Positions 24,716 through 34,233 of a stretch of DNA of 43,896 bases are shown in pieces. The position numbers were made by a program, and so were the translations under genes. Each line of letters opens with the position of its first letter. Position 1 is the first letter of the stretch. A model generated the notes under the pieces. It was not told the DNA's origin and made no database searches. It saw only the letters and a program-made list of their open reading frames with translations. Source of the stretch: CAZXCQ01 sp964639275 (lineage in GTDB: Bacteria > Desulfobacterota > DSM-4660 > Desulfatiglandales > Desulfatiglandaceae); the NCBI GenBank assembly GCA_964639275.1, contig CAZXCQ010000006.1:1-43896 (forward strand). Direction: 5' to 3'.

Positions 24716-26047
24716 TCACCCACAGTTCTTTGACACGTGGGAGGGAGGGTTGTGTGGGATCTGAATAGCTGTATGTTGCTCCAGAAGCGAGGCTATTGTT
24801 TTCGTTACCCTTAAGTGATCATCCGCACCCAATGGGAAGGATACACCCTCTCCCGATTCTTTTCCGTTATGAGCCATCTGGATCTTTATAACGGGTAAAA
24901 AAGTGGATTCCTTTTGTTCAAGGCCAATAGAAACCTTATAGGCTGTGCCAGGAGGGTGGAGGGGGCTGGCAGGAAGCATTTCGGAGAGCTGGGGGAAGAA
25001 AGTCTCAGCAGCTTGATCCTCCAGTGGCATACAGGATAGGCCCTTACCTTGCTTGACCTGTTCGACGCAATTATTGCATGAGATGCATTGGGCTTTCCCA
25101 TGATCTCCTGATTTCCATCGATTGATGAGGTCGGGTTCACGTATAAAGGGGCGGCACATGGCGATATAGTCGGCCGTATTTTCGGTGACTAGCTTTTGGG
25201 CCACATCATAGGACCTTATTCCGCCTACTAAAATCAAAGGAACATGGATCTTTTGTTTAAAGGCCCTTGCATCATCGCGAAAGTAGGCCTCCTTCTCCTC
25301 AGAATCAATCCTTTCACGCATGAGGTTAGGATTATTCAAAAGCCCACCACTCAACTCGATGGCATCGACCCCCCCCTCTTCAAGCATGAGCCCCACCTCC
25401 ATGGAATCCTCCAGGCCGAGGCCGTTTTCCACAAAATCCCGGCAGTTCAATTTTACCAGGACAGGGTAATCTCGCCCAACATTATTTCGAATTGACTGCA
25501 CCACCTCCATGAGGGCCCTTGCACGATTCTGAATATCGCCCCCATAGGCATCGGTACGATCGTTGTACCTGGGGCAAAGAAGTTGACTGAGAAAAAACCC
25601 GTGCGCCGCAAAGACCTGAACACCGTCGAATCCGGCTCTTTTTGCCCTGACGGCAGCCTGACCATAGGCACGCGCCACTTCCTTGATATGGGAGTGCGTC
25701 ATACTGCGAACCCGCGATTTTGAAAGGTAGGCCCCACCATAGCCAAGTTGAGCGACGATTTTACTGCCCCTTTCATGGACCCCACGGGTCATCTCCCGAA
25801 GACCCGGTATCAGGTCGTCTTTGTGAATCCCCATTTGCCATGGTGAGTGCTGGCCCTCTTTGAGGACATAGGTATGGCCCGTGATGATTAAGCCCACCCC
25901 CCCCTCAGCAAGCCTTGTAATGAGGTCGATCAATCTTGGCATACACTCCCCTTGATCGGATGCCAGACCTTCCCACGTGGCCGATCGAACGAATCTGTTG
26001 GATAAGGCCATCTGGTTAATCTCGCTCTGCTCAAATAACCTGTCCAT
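24716..26047 (-). CDS. Old-yellow-enzyme family NADH:flavin oxidoreductase with Cys cluster
   Basis: 443 residues from ATG 26047 (AAAGGG 8 bases upstream); an extension to 26098 has no ribosome site. FMN-barrel signatures: LSNRFVRSATWEGLAS at the N-terminus, then VFAAHGFFLSQLLCP and NDRTDAYGG (~170-190), IELSGG and YIAMCRPFIREPDLI. CISCNNCVEQVK with a later Cys (~328-345) resembles the 4Fe-4S site of 2-enoate/2,4-dienoyl-CoA reductases, but the C-terminal FAD/NAD domain of those enzymes is missing. Electrons may come from a separate protein. Likely reduces an activated C=C bond. The last ~80 residues are divergent. Confidence 0.85.
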   Translation of the reverse strand: MDRLFEQSEINQMALSNRFVRSATWEGLASDQGECMPRLIDLITRLAEGGVGLIITGHTYVLKEGQHSPWQMGIHKDDLIPGLREMTRGVHERGSKIVAQLGYGGAYLSKSRVRSMTHSHIKEVARAYGQAAVRAKRAGFDGVQVFAAHGFFLSQLLCPRYNDRTDAYGGDIQNRARALMEVVQSIRNNVGRDYPVLVKLNCRDFVENGLGLEDSMEVGLMLEEGGVDAIELSGGLLNNPNLMRERIDSEEKEAYFRDDARAFKQKIHVPLILVGGIRSYDVAQKLVTENTADYIAMCRPFIREPDLINRWKSGDHGKAQCISCNNCVEQVKQGKGLSCMPLEDQAAETFFPQLSEMLPASPLHPPGTAYKVSIGLEQKESTFLPVIKIQMAHNGKESGEGVSFPLGADDHLRVTKTIASLLEQHTAIQIPHNPPSHVSKNCG

Positions 26048-26560
26048 TTTTTTCAAACCCTTTCTTTTAACTTTGGAAAATTTTTGGCTGTTACCCATGT
26101 TTCATTTAAAATCTTCAATATTCCCTCCCGTATATCGCGGCAAAAGCCGAATCGTGGGGAGAAAGGACAGACGTCCTTCAATTTTTCAACTTACGCCTTT
26201 TTAATACACAAGCGACGTAATAAAGAGAGACATCAGTTCGAGAACGACGTGACAGCTTATTATAAAAAGGGGACATCCTTCAATAGCAAATTAGCGTGGG
26301 CTACGGAAAAATGTAACCGGACAACGGGGTCAAACCTTGATTTTTGCTCTTTCTATTGACATATTATTCTGCACCCGCAGGTAAGATGACCATGGCTCGT
26401 CAATGGCGAATAGAATACTCCGACGCGCTGTATCATGTGCTTTTTCGGGGTGATGGGCGGCAGCATATGTCTTTGTCAGATAAGGACCGCAGCTTTTTTT
26501 GGACCTGGATCAATTTTAGTCGGCGAGTTATTACCACAACATCATGAGGTTGAATTCAAT
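26048..26560. other. Intergenic region with MITE fragment and promoter repeat
   Basis: GGGGACATCCTTCAAT-type words occur at ~26170 and ~26265. A truncated MITE starts at 26326 and fuses at ~26510-26520 to the promoter-bearing repeat (TCAATTTTAG, then ACCACAACATCATGAGG). No gene is supported. Confidence 0.5.
26326..26519 (+). mobile_element. Transposase-derived MITE, 3'-truncated copy
   Basis: Begins with the family's terminal GGGGTCAAACCTTGATTT. It encodes the transposase N-terminal stub (ATGGCTCGTCAATGGCG..., LSDKDRSFFWTW) and ends where the promoter repeat begins; the right terminal repeat is missing. Confidence 0.7.
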
Positions 26561-26589
26561 TTGACACACAAGATCGATTTTTTTATACG
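26561..26589 (+). promoter_or_regulatory. Sigma70-like promoter in dispersed repeat
   Basis: TTGACA, 17 bases, TATACG. Preceded by ACCACAACATCATGAGGT shared with the copy at 31388. Directly upstream of the ybaK remnant and the GNAT gene. Confidence 0.55.
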
Positions 26590-26599
26590 CTCCACAGAA

Positions 26600-26803
26600 G
26601 GAGAGGAAGTTCTTGCCATCAACTCACGAGAATGTTTGACAGGCCATTTTGTGGGCGGCATCAGTCCCTTTGGCACAAAACAGGGCCTACCGGTTGTAAT
26701 GAAAGAACATCTCTTAAAGTCTGACAAGCTATCTGTCAACGGCGGCAGACGGGGCCTTATGCTCCTTCCTTATGAACCCCCCGGATATTGCACGGATTAT
26801 TGA
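26600..26803 (+). pseudogene. ybaK: YbaK-type aminoacyl-tRNA deacylase, C-terminal remnant
   Basis: The open frame encodes LTGHFVGGISPFGTKQGLPV and SVNGGRRGLMLLP, the conserved second half of YbaK/EbsC Cys-tRNA(Pro) deacylases. The first half, with the catalytic Lys region, is absent, replaced by the dispersed promoter repeat. The frame opens upstream into the MITE, giving no sensible start. A dead fragment left by insertion or deletion at the repeat. Confidence 0.65.
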
Positions 26804-26878
26804 TTGCGAGCGCTTGGAGGTAACACCCCGGTAAAGGGTGGGGTTTTATGGGCGGTGGGCCCCTAAAATGGTGATGTC

Positions 26879-27361
26879 ATGGACGGCCTAGTCATTCGCA
26901 AGATGAAGACCGGGGATCTGCAAAGGAGCATGGAAATCCTGGCCCAATGGAATATGGCCCCTGAGCTTTTCCCAGGGGGGCACGCCCACCCGGAACCAGA
27001 GCGCAGCTATATTCATATAAAGAACGCCTTTGTGGCACTGGATGGTGATCGCATTGTAGGGGTCTGTAGCTACATGGACCGCACCAATGAATTGGCAGAG
27101 ACAGCCAACCTGGCCGTTGATCCGGCCTATCAGGGTAAAGGGGTCGGTTACCGGCTCCAAAAGGCGCGTTTGAAAGAGATGAAGGAGAGAGGATTCAAAC
27201 GCGTGCGAACCGAAACCGATCGTCCAGAGACCATTCAGTGGTATATACGGAAGTTTGGATACAAGATTATTGGGAAAATACGGAAGAAGTATAGGTCTGG
27301 TCTAGAAGACGTGGATCATTGGACCCAATTGGAAATGGACCTGGAGAAATACAGTGAGTAA
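26879..27361 (+). CDS. GNAT-family N-acetyltransferase
   Basis: 160 residues. Motif A for acetyl-CoA binding is clear (LAVDPAYQGKGVGYRLQKA, ~82-100), followed by the usual late pattern TIQWYIRKFGYKIIGK. Soluble, no signal. It transfers an acetyl group to an amine; substrate unknown. An inverted C-rich/G-rich pair plus TTTT at 26824-26847 precedes it and may end upstream transcription. ATG start with weak upstream ribosome site. Confidence 0.8.
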   Translation: MDGLVIRKMKTGDLQRSMEILAQWNMAPELFPGGHAHPEPERSYIHIKNAFVALDGDRIVGVCSYMDRTNELAETANLAVDPAYQGKGVGYRLQKARLKEMKERGFKRVRTETDRPETIQWYIRKFGYKIIGKIRKKYRSGLEDVDHWTQLEMDLEKYSE

Positions 27362-27426
27362 CTCCCTAAAATCCATTGAGATAAGGTAGGGTAGAGCCCT
27401 CTATATCAAGATTCCTCCGTGATCCT

Positions 27427-29619
27427 GTGAAGCCTCAAAATAACGACAGAAAGCTGTTTGTCAATCTTTCCGCTGCAACCGTCCTTGGGGTTATTAATAT
27501 TATCTATGCCACCTCCTTCGCCTCTTTGCTGTTTTCCGGGAGTCTGACCCAATACATCCCTTTAGGTGTGGGAATCCTCTTGCTCTCCAATGCGGTGTCC
27601 GCATTGATCTTGGCGGTGGGTTCATCCATCCCCGGGGTAATTTCCACTTTCAAGGGAGCCATAGTGGCCATCATGGCCGTTATGGCGACCTCCATCGCCT
27701 CCAGCACGGCACCAGAGCAGACACTCCCCACCATAGTCGCTGCCATTACAATTGGTACCGTGGCCACGGGATTGTGTTTGTTCCTTCTCGGGGTTCTGAA
27801 TCTTGGAAACCTCATACGATTTATCCCCCATCCGGTGATGGGTGGCTTTTTTGCGGGCGTTGGTTTTTTGATAGTGGAGGGCGCACTGCCAGTGATGATG
27901 GATATTCCCCTGACGCCGGCAAATCTATCAATCTGGTTTGAGGCCAAGAGTGCCATCCTTTGGGGCCCAGGCCTTATTTTTGGACTGCTCATGTTGGCAA
28001 TTGAAAGAAGATATGACAGTCCTCTACGGATTCCCATGGCGCTGATTTTTTCGATTGGATTGTTCTATGCAGTTCTATTTGTTACGGGCACGACCTTGGA
28101 TCAAGCCCAGGCCATTGGCCTCCTCCTCGGAGATTTCTCTTCGGGTGATTTTCTTCCGTTTATGGAGCTTAGGCTTTGGCAAGAGGTAAATGTTTCGGTG
28201 CTAGCCGATCAATACGGAAATATCTTGGCCGTCATGATGATGAGTGCCATAAGCTCCTTGCTACTCATTTCGGCAATCGAGGTTGGAACCGGAAGGGAGG
28301 TAAACCTGGAAAAAGACCTGAAGGCAGCTGGAGCGGCCAATATGGTCACCGGGGTACTCGGTGGTGTCGTCAGCTTTCATACCGCGGCTGACACGGTGTT
28401 AGGCTACCGTCTGGGTGCCAAATCCGTCACCGTGGGAGTGTTTTTCGGATTGATCTGTGCGGTCTTTTTGTTGATGGGGCAAACATTTATCACGCTTTTT
28501 CCCAAATTCATCATGGCCGGCCTGCTTCTTTATCAGGGGCTCACGCTTATTATCGATTGGGCCTACAAGTCTTGGCGCCGAATGCCCGGTTTGGACTATT
28601 TTCTCCTCCTGGCCATTTTTTGTGTGGTCGTCTCCTTGGGATTTCTAAAAGGGGTGAGTGTTGGGATCCTGATCGCCGTTGTCTTTTTTGTGGTCAATTA
28701 CGGTCGAACCGGGGTGTTCAGACACATCCTTACCGGCGACAACCTTCGAAGCAATGTGGAACGGACCGTTTCGCATCAAGAACTCCTCCAACAAAAGGGA
28801 GAATACATTCTTATTCTTTCCCTGCAGGGTTATATCTTCTTTGGGAGCGCGTACAAAATTCTCAGCGAAGTCAAGAATCGCCTGAGTTCAACCAAGGGAA
28901 GCAAAGTGAAGTTTATCGTGCTCGATTTCAATTGGGTTACCAACATCGACATGTCCGCTGTCAATATGCTGCTCAAACTAAAACAACTCGCCTATTCCAA
29001 AGAGATCATGCTTATTTTCTCAAATATCAATAAGGAAATTGAGGAAAAACTGATGCTGGTCGACTACTTTCCAAAGGGGGTGAAACAGAATTCGTGTATG
29101 CAGCTCCCTGATCTCGATCGTGCACTTGAACGGTGTGAAGATCAAATCTTGTCGTGGGAGGGAACCCAGGAGAAGCGAGACGTGCCTCTTGAAGAGCACC
29201 TTAGGCCATGGTTTTCCCGCGAGGAAATGGTCACTCGTTTTATGGGCTACTTGGAAGAGTTCGAGGTTGACGGTGGAAGGGCTTTATTCCGGCAAGGTGA
29301 CCCCCCTGACGGCCTTTATATCTTGATATCCGGAAGGATTTCGATTCACCTTGAAAAAGATGGCCAAGAAAGGATTCGTCTTCTGACCATGAGGAAGGGC
29401 TCGGTAATTGGAGAGATGGGGTTGTATACGTCTTCGGGTCGCACGGCTACTGCTGTGGCGGAGATCCGCTCACGAGTTGGCAGGCTGTCCGTTGAGTCAT
29501 TTAACAAGATGCAAGAGGAGGCCCCGGAGGTCTCGGCTCAATTTCATAAGTTTATTGTTACCCTGCTTTCTAAACGGATTGCCAGGGGCGATCAGGCAAT
29601 GCATTTATTGTTTCATTAG
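27427..29619 (+). CDS. SulP/SLC26 anion transporter fused to STAS and cyclic-nucleotide-binding domains
   Basis: 730 residues, GTG start with no strong ribosome site. Residues ~1-430 hold about 10-12 membrane helices with SulP wording (ILLLSNAVSALILAVGSSIP, FIPHPVMGGFFAGVGF, FHTAADTVLGYRLGAKS). A STAS domain follows (~450-570; VLDFNWVTNIDMSAVNML), then a cNMP-binding domain (~610-725; FRQGDPPDGLYILISGRIS, GSVIGEMGLYTSSGRTATAV, including the phosphate-binding cassette Glu and Arg). It probably imports an anion (sulfate, bicarbonate or an organic acid), gated by the cytoplasmic domains and perhaps by cAMP/cGMP. Alone in its transcription unit. Confidence 0.88.
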   Translation: MKPQNNDRKLFVNLSAATVLGVINIIYATSFASLLFSGSLTQYIPLGVGILLLSNAVSALILAVGSSIPGVISTFKGAIVAIMAVMATSIASSTAPEQTLPTIVAAITIGTVATGLCLFLLGVLNLGNLIRFIPHPVMGGFFAGVGFLIVEGALPVMMDIPLTPANLSIWFEAKSAILWGPGLIFGLLMLAIERRYDSPLRIPMALIFSIGLFYAVLFVTGTTLDQAQAIGLLLGDFSSGDFLPFMELRLWQEVNVSVLADQYGNILAVMMMSAISSLLLISAIEVGTGREVNLEKDLKAAGAANMVTGVLGGVVSFHTAADTVLGYRLGAKSVTVGVFFGLICAVFLLMGQTFITLFPKFIMAGLLLYQGLTLIIDWAYKSWRRMPGLDYFLLLAIFCVVVSLGFLKGVSVGILIAVVFFVVNYGRTGVFRHILTGDNLRSNVERTVSHQELLQQKGEYILILSLQGYIFFGSAYKILSEVKNRLSSTKGSKVKFIVLDFNWVTNIDMSAVNMLLKLKQLAYSKEIMLIFSNINKEIEEKLMLVDYFPKGVKQNSCMQLPDLDRALERCEDQILSWEGTQEKRDVPLEEHLRPWFSREEMVTRFMGYLEEFEVDGGRALFRQGDPPDGLYILISGRISIHLEKDGQERIRLLTMRKGSVIGEMGLYTSSGRTATAVAEIRSRVGRLSVESFNKMQEEAPEVSAQFHKFIVTLLSKRIARGDQAMHLLFH

Positions 29620-29741
29620 GGCTCCAGCTTTTATCACATAGACGTGAGAGATAATATGGTTCTGCCTGGACCTGGTAATGGCTCGAATGGAGAAGTATCA
29701 AGGATTTTCAGGATAGTTTATACCGGGAGAGGCCTGTGACA

Positions 29742-31022
29742 ATGAAGATTGCGATTATCACAGCGGGTTCGCGGGGGGATGTTCAGCCCTTTGTGGCGCT
29801 AGGACTGGGACTGAAGAAGGCCGGCTACCATGTGACGATCTGTACGCACTCGAGTTTTGAGAGCTTTATCAGAGGATACGGCCTTGATTATGCCTTTATG
29901 AACGATGAGATGATTTGCTTCCTCGTAAGTGACCAGGGTCATGAGGCCGTCGAATCGGCAGAGGGGGCGTTCGGTTGGCTCAAGACGGCCGCCGCGGTGT
30001 CAAAGCAGTTTAAGCCGATCATGCGCCGGATGCTTGATGAGGAATGGAGGGCCGCGCAGGGCTCGGACCTTATTATCTATCACCCCAAGGCAGCAGGCGG
30101 CTATGACATTGCGGAGAAACTGGATGTGCCTTTGATTACCAGCATACCGTTGCCCCTGTTGACACCGACCCGTGCATTTCCGTGTGTGCTGTTTTCCCGG
30201 GTTAAGCTTGGCGGTTGCTTCAACAGGCTGAGCTATTCGTTTCTGCGGTACGCAGGTATCATGTACGGGGGGTTAATAAACAGATGGCGCAAGGAGGTCC
30301 TGGATCTGCCTCCGCGCCGGGTCACGGCCGGCACCCTGGTACGAAGCAACGGAAGACTCGTTCCTGTCATGTACTCCTACAGTCCGCATGTGGTTCCCAG
30401 GCCCGACGACTGGCCCGAGACCACCGTGGCAACAGGCTACTGGTTCCTCGATCAGGAGGAGGGTTGGGAACCTTTGGACGAGCTAGTGGATTTTCTTGCC
30501 GCCGGTTCGCCGCCTGTCTATATCGGGTTTGGAAGCATCGCCGGTAAGAATCCCGCCAAGTTTACGGCGATCATCACAAAGGCCCTGTCCGTGACAGGTC
30601 AACGTGGCATCATCGCCAGCGGCTGGGGTGGACTTGGGACCTCTGCCCTGCCGGAGAATGTTTTTATGATTGAGGAAGCCCCGCACGATTGGTTGTTACC
30701 TCGGGTGGCCGCCGTCGTGCACCATGGCGGTGCCGGCACGACCGCAGCGGGCCTGCGCGCAGGGAAGCCCACCATTATTTGTCCTTTTTTTGGAGATCAG
30801 CCTTTCTGGGGCAGCCGGGTGGCTGCGCTGGGGGTCGGCCCCAAACCCATCCCACAGAAAAAACTCACCGCCGAAAACCTGGCTTTGGGAATCCGTTTGG
30901 CTGTAACCGACGGGGATATGCAAAGGCGGGCCGCTGAGCTGGGTGGGAAGATTCGTATGGAAGATGGAGTGGGATGTGCTGTTCAATTTATCGAAAAGGC
31001 CTTCATGGTCTGGACTCGTTAG
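29742..31022 (+). CDS. UGT-like glycosyltransferase (GT1 family, sterol/macrolide-glucosyltransferase type)
   Basis: 426 residues. ATG 29742 is preferred over GTG 29736 because GGGAGAGG (29725-29732) lies 9 bases upstream. The N-terminus ITAGSRGDVQPFVALGLGL is the acceptor-domain hallmark of this family. The C-terminal donor site reads VVHHGGAGTTAAGLRAGKP and CPFFGDQPFWG (~325-355), binding a nucleotide sugar. GT-B fold, soluble, probably membrane-associated through a lipid acceptor. Acceptor unknown. Follows the SulP gene by ~120 bases on the same strand. Confidence 0.88.
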   Translation: MKIAIITAGSRGDVQPFVALGLGLKKAGYHVTICTHSSFESFIRGYGLDYAFMNDEMICFLVSDQGHEAVESAEGAFGWLKTAAAVSKQFKPIMRRMLDEEWRAAQGSDLIIYHPKAAGGYDIAEKLDVPLITSIPLPLLTPTRAFPCVLFSRVKLGGCFNRLSYSFLRYAGIMYGGLINRWRKEVLDLPPRRVTAGTLVRSNGRLVPVMYSYSPHVVPRPDDWPETTVATGYWFLDQEEGWEPLDELVDFLAAGSPPVYIGFGSIAGKNPAKFTAIITKALSVTGQRGIIASGWGGLGTSALPENVFMIEEAPHDWLLPRVAAVVHHGGAGTTAAGLRAGKPTIICPFFGDQPFWGSRVAALGVGPKPIPQKKLTAENLALGIRLAVTDGDMQRRAAELGGKIRMEDGVGCAVQFIEKAFMVWTR

Positions 31023-31803
31023 TTTAGTGTCTCGAAATCATTCTCCCAGGTCCCCGCGCCTGCCCGCCGTCTTTCTGGCGGGTGTGATAAGTACCTCTGT
31101 GTGGACCCACAGTATGCAGAGCTTTACGCTGGCTGATTTTTCAAGAAATAGATGAGTTCAAGGGATAGCCTTACCCAAATTCCCTCGAATCTTCGCCATT
31201 CTGGCAAGACCAAACCACCGGATCACCGTCTCGCCTTCTGCGTCCTTCCCTGGCCCAGACCTGGTCTTGTGTTCTCAATCCCAAGAAATCCTTTTAAATA
31301 ATACAACTGAGTCGTCGCTTCAAATGGAGTCCGTCGCGCCAGGGCGGGCCTGGCCTCAGCCTTCAATTTTAGCCAGCGAGTTGTTACCACAACATCATGA
31401 GGTCCAATCTAAATTGCCAGACAAGGCGAAATCACTCATACTCTGGCTCCCAAAAAGGGACTCCTTATTCTTTGATATCAATAAACATCGAGGGATGTCT
31501 CCTGATGGTGGGTGAATCGCTCCGTCTTCGGAATATCAATCTAAAACTGGAAATCGAGGTAGAGCCGGGGGTGCTTGAAAGAGAGAAAGCCGTGGGTTGA
31601 GATTTCGGTCAGGGATACGGGAAGGTAGCACCACTTTCACAGTCCTGCTTCCCATCAGTCATAATGGGTCAATGACGCCAACCTTTCTTGGCTGCAATTG
31701 ACTTTCACGTCGTGTGATCCTATAATCTTGGTATGGCGGATAAAATCAGACAACTAGACCACCTTCCGCGTAACTGATCGATCTTATACCATACAATTCT
31801 TGA
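31023..31803. other. Intergenic region with hairpin and promoter repeat
   Basis: A CCCGCC/GGCGGG hairpin (31063-31082) without T-run follows the glycosyltransferase gene. The middle (31085-31370) contains nothing recognisable. The dispersed promoter repeat is at ~31371-31470. A 31-codon frame after it (31505-31600; MVGESLRLRNINLKLEIEVE) may be a gene remnant. Confidence 0.5.
31414..31442 (+). promoter_or_regulatory. Promoter-like box in dispersed repeat
   Basis: TTGCCA, 17 bases, CATACT, within a repeat sharing ACCACAACATCATGAGGT and AAAAAGGGACT with the other copies. Same strand as, and about 380 bases before, the GAF-domain gene. Confidence 0.4.
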
Positions 31804-31821
31804 GTGAGGAGTGTAGAACTG

Positions 31822-34233
31822 ATGGAAAGGGAACGTAATACGGGAAAAGAGGTGATTTCGCCAGAGTTTAGAAGCGTCTTCAGCCTTGAACCCTTGCTGG
31901 CTTTCTGGCGAACGGAAGTCACCCCTCGTTGCGAACACATGGCGCGGATGTTTGCCTCTTTTGAAGAGCGGATCAAGGGGGAGCCCGGGCTTCAGGGGGC
32001 GATCGAGGACTTCTCTCTGTTGGAGCGTTTCCAGGATCTGGTGATCCCGCTTATGAGCGTAGTCTTTCCGGCGGCTCAGTGGGAGACAGAGATTGCGGCG
32101 GCAGTGGTGCCGTATTCCATCAGGCCCGTCCATGTGACGCCCCGCTTCAGACGCCTCCTCATGTCGGGAGACAACTCTCTGCTTGGAAGTGCCGCCGGCC
32201 ATGAGGCCGATCCGGCACGTAAACGTCCGCTCCGTGCCTTCTCGTTGATCCTTGATCGGGTTTACGGTATTCAGCAGAAGATAGACATGCCCGCCGTGCT
32301 TTTGGCGCCGGATCCTGAAACCGACCTTGAGCGTTATTACAGGATCGATCCTGACCTCCGTTTCGTGGCGGTCAAAACCATGGGAGAACCTCCCAAGCTC
32401 ACAGCCAAGGACCGGGAGACCATACTGGAGAACATCGCCGACCAGGAACTCCTGGCAAGGTTTATGCCTCCAGAACGGTTCGAGTTTCAGGGGTTCACCG
32501 TGCTACGCGCCGTGGATGTCACCGAATCAGAGGTGCTGTCCGCTATTGAGAAAGACCTGATCCACCAGGAATCGATCTTCTCCAGGGACGGCTTCAAGCG
32601 TCTTGAGCATCGCTTGAAGGTGCTCTTCGGAAGACAGGACCTCATGGCTGCCATGGGTGCGATTCAGGGGGATCAGGTTTTGGTCATAAACCCGATGTCC
32701 CAGACCGCCGCCAACTGCGTCTTTGCCAATTCAAACCATATCCCGATGGCAGATGTTGAGGGGTCTGTCTGGATGCGGGCTGTTGAACAGGGGTCTCTAG
32801 TGCGGGTTCCAGATCTCAGCAGAGAGGCTGCTCTCAGCAGTTCGGAAGAGCGCGTGCTGGCACTGGGAATACGCTCCATGGTGATCTCGCCCCTGTTCTA
32901 TCGGGGAGAGGCCGTGGGGACCCTTCAGATCATGAGCCCCAGGCCTTCTGACTTCGGGCCTCTGGACGCCGTGAGGATGGAGCAGATTGCCCCGCTTTTT
33001 TCAGTGGCCTTCAGGCGGGCCCTCGACGATCTAGAGAACAAGATCCAGGGGATCATCAAGGAGAAGTGCACGGCCGTCCACCCCTCTGTGGAATGGCGGT
33101 TCAGGAAAGCGGCCTTACAGCATATGGAAGGCCTGCACTCAGGTCAGGCCTCAGAGATGGAGCCCATCGTCTTCAAAGACGTGATCCCCTTCTTCGCGCA
33201 GACGGACATCCGAGGCTCTTCAGAGGCTCGAAACAGGGGTATCCAGGCGGACCTGATGGAACAGCTGGGCCTGGCAAAGGAGGTCATGAAGTGGGCCGGC
33301 AAGACCAGCAACTGGCCCTTGTTGCAAGAAATCGAGTATCAGATCGACAGGCGTATGGAAGCGATCAAGGCCGGGGTGACATCCACGGATGAGAGTGGCG
33401 TGAGCTTCTTCCTCAGGGACGAGGTCGAACCGGTCTTTGATGAGCTTATGGAGCTTGGGCCGAGGGTAAGAAGAGCGATCAAGGCCTATCGGGCGGCCAT
33501 CGATCCCTCCCTGGGTGTGGTATACAGGATGCGCCGGGCCTACGAGGAGAGTGTTTCAAAGCTCAATGAGCGACTTTCAAGGTACCTTGACCGCGAGGAA
33601 ACTCAGGCCCAGGCCCTGTTTCCCCATTACTTCGAGAAACATCAGACTGACGGCATCGATTATGTGATCTATGTTGGGGCCTCCATGACAGAGACCGACC
33701 GCTTTAGCAGATTCCATGTGAGGAACCTGGGCCTCTGGCAGCTCATGGTCGCCTGCGGCATGGCAAGGGAAACGGAAGAAATCAAGCCCGCCTTACATGT
33801 TCCCCTGGACACCTGCCATCTCATCCTGGTCAACCGGACCCCACTTGCCATCCGGTTCCGCTACGACGAGAAGCGATTCGACGTGGACGGGGCCTACGAC
33901 GCACGCCATGAGATCATCAAGTCAAGGATCGACAAGGCCATGGTCAAGGGGAGACCGGAGCGTCTGACCCAGCCTGGCCGTGTGGCAGTGGTCTTTGCCC
34001 ACTCAGAGGAAGGGCAAGAGATTCAAAGGCATATAGAATTCCTGCAGGCCAGAGGGGACCTCCTGAACGACCTGGAGCGTCTCGATTTGGAGGACCTTCC
34101 CGGCGTACGGGGCCTAAAGGCCCTCAGGGTCGGGGTGAACCTGAAGGCCCATGCATCCGGTCAACCTATTGAGAAGGGTGTTTTGGGACTGTCCTATGCT
34201 ACTGGAGGTGCTGTCTCAGAAATTCCTTCGTGA
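31822..34233 (+). CDS. Large GAF-domain protein of unknown function
   Basis: 803 residues from ATG 31822 (GAGGAG at 31806-31811, 10 bases upstream); GTG 31804 in the same frame would overlap that ribosome site. A GAF-like sensor domain is visible at ~280-400 (SVWMRAVEQGSLVRVPDL, LGIRSMVISPLFYRGEAVGT). After it comes FFAQTDIRGSSEARNRGIQ (~460), superficially similar to nucleotide-cyclase openings but lacking the second metal-binding pair, so not a supported cyclase. The C-terminus is helical with no membrane segment. Similar long GAF proteins occur in other bacteria without an assigned role. Probably a cytosolic sensor; function unknown. Confidence 0.7.
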   Translation: MERERNTGKEVISPEFRSVFSLEPLLAFWRTEVTPRCEHMARMFASFEERIKGEPGLQGAIEDFSLLERFQDLVIPLMSVVFPAAQWETEIAAAVVPYSIRPVHVTPRFRRLLMSGDNSLLGSAAGHEADPARKRPLRAFSLILDRVYGIQQKIDMPAVLLAPDPETDLERYYRIDPDLRFVAVKTMGEPPKLTAKDRETILENIADQELLARFMPPERFEFQGFTVLRAVDVTESEVLSAIEKDLIHQESIFSRDGFKRLEHRLKVLFGRQDLMAAMGAIQGDQVLVINPMSQTAANCVFANSNHIPMADVEGSVWMRAVEQGSLVRVPDLSREAALSSSEERVLALGIRSMVISPLFYRGEAVGTLQIMSPRPSDFGPLDAVRMEQIAPLFSVAFRRALDDLENKIQGIIKEKCTAVHPSVEWRFRKAALQHMEGLHSGQASEMEPIVFKDVIPFFAQTDIRGSSEARNRGIQADLMEQLGLAKEVMKWAGKTSNWPLLQEIEYQIDRRMEAIKAGVTSTDESGVSFFLRDEVEPVFDELMELGPRVRRAIKAYRAAIDPSLGVVYRMRRAYEESVSKLNERLSRYLDREETQAQALFPHYFEKHQTDGIDYVIYVGASMTETDRFSRFHVRNLGLWQLMVACGMARETEEIKPALHVPLDTCHLILVNRTPLAIRFRYDEKRFDVDGAYDARHEIIKSRIDKAMVKGRPERLTQPGRVAVVFAHSEEGQEIQRHIEFLQARGDLLNDLERLDLEDLPGVRGLKALRVGVNLKAHASGQPIEKGVLGLSYATGGAVSEIPS

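Noticed and set aside
31063..31082. Rho-independent terminator after the glycosyltransferase gene
   Set aside because: The six-base-pair hairpin has no following T-run and its CCCGCC/GGCGGG words recur in other repeats here, so it is noted only as a hairpin.
33160..33260. Nucleotide-cyclase domain in the GAF protein
   Set aside because: Only the first cyclase-like motif is present; the second metal-binding Asp and the Lys/Asp purine pair could not be found.
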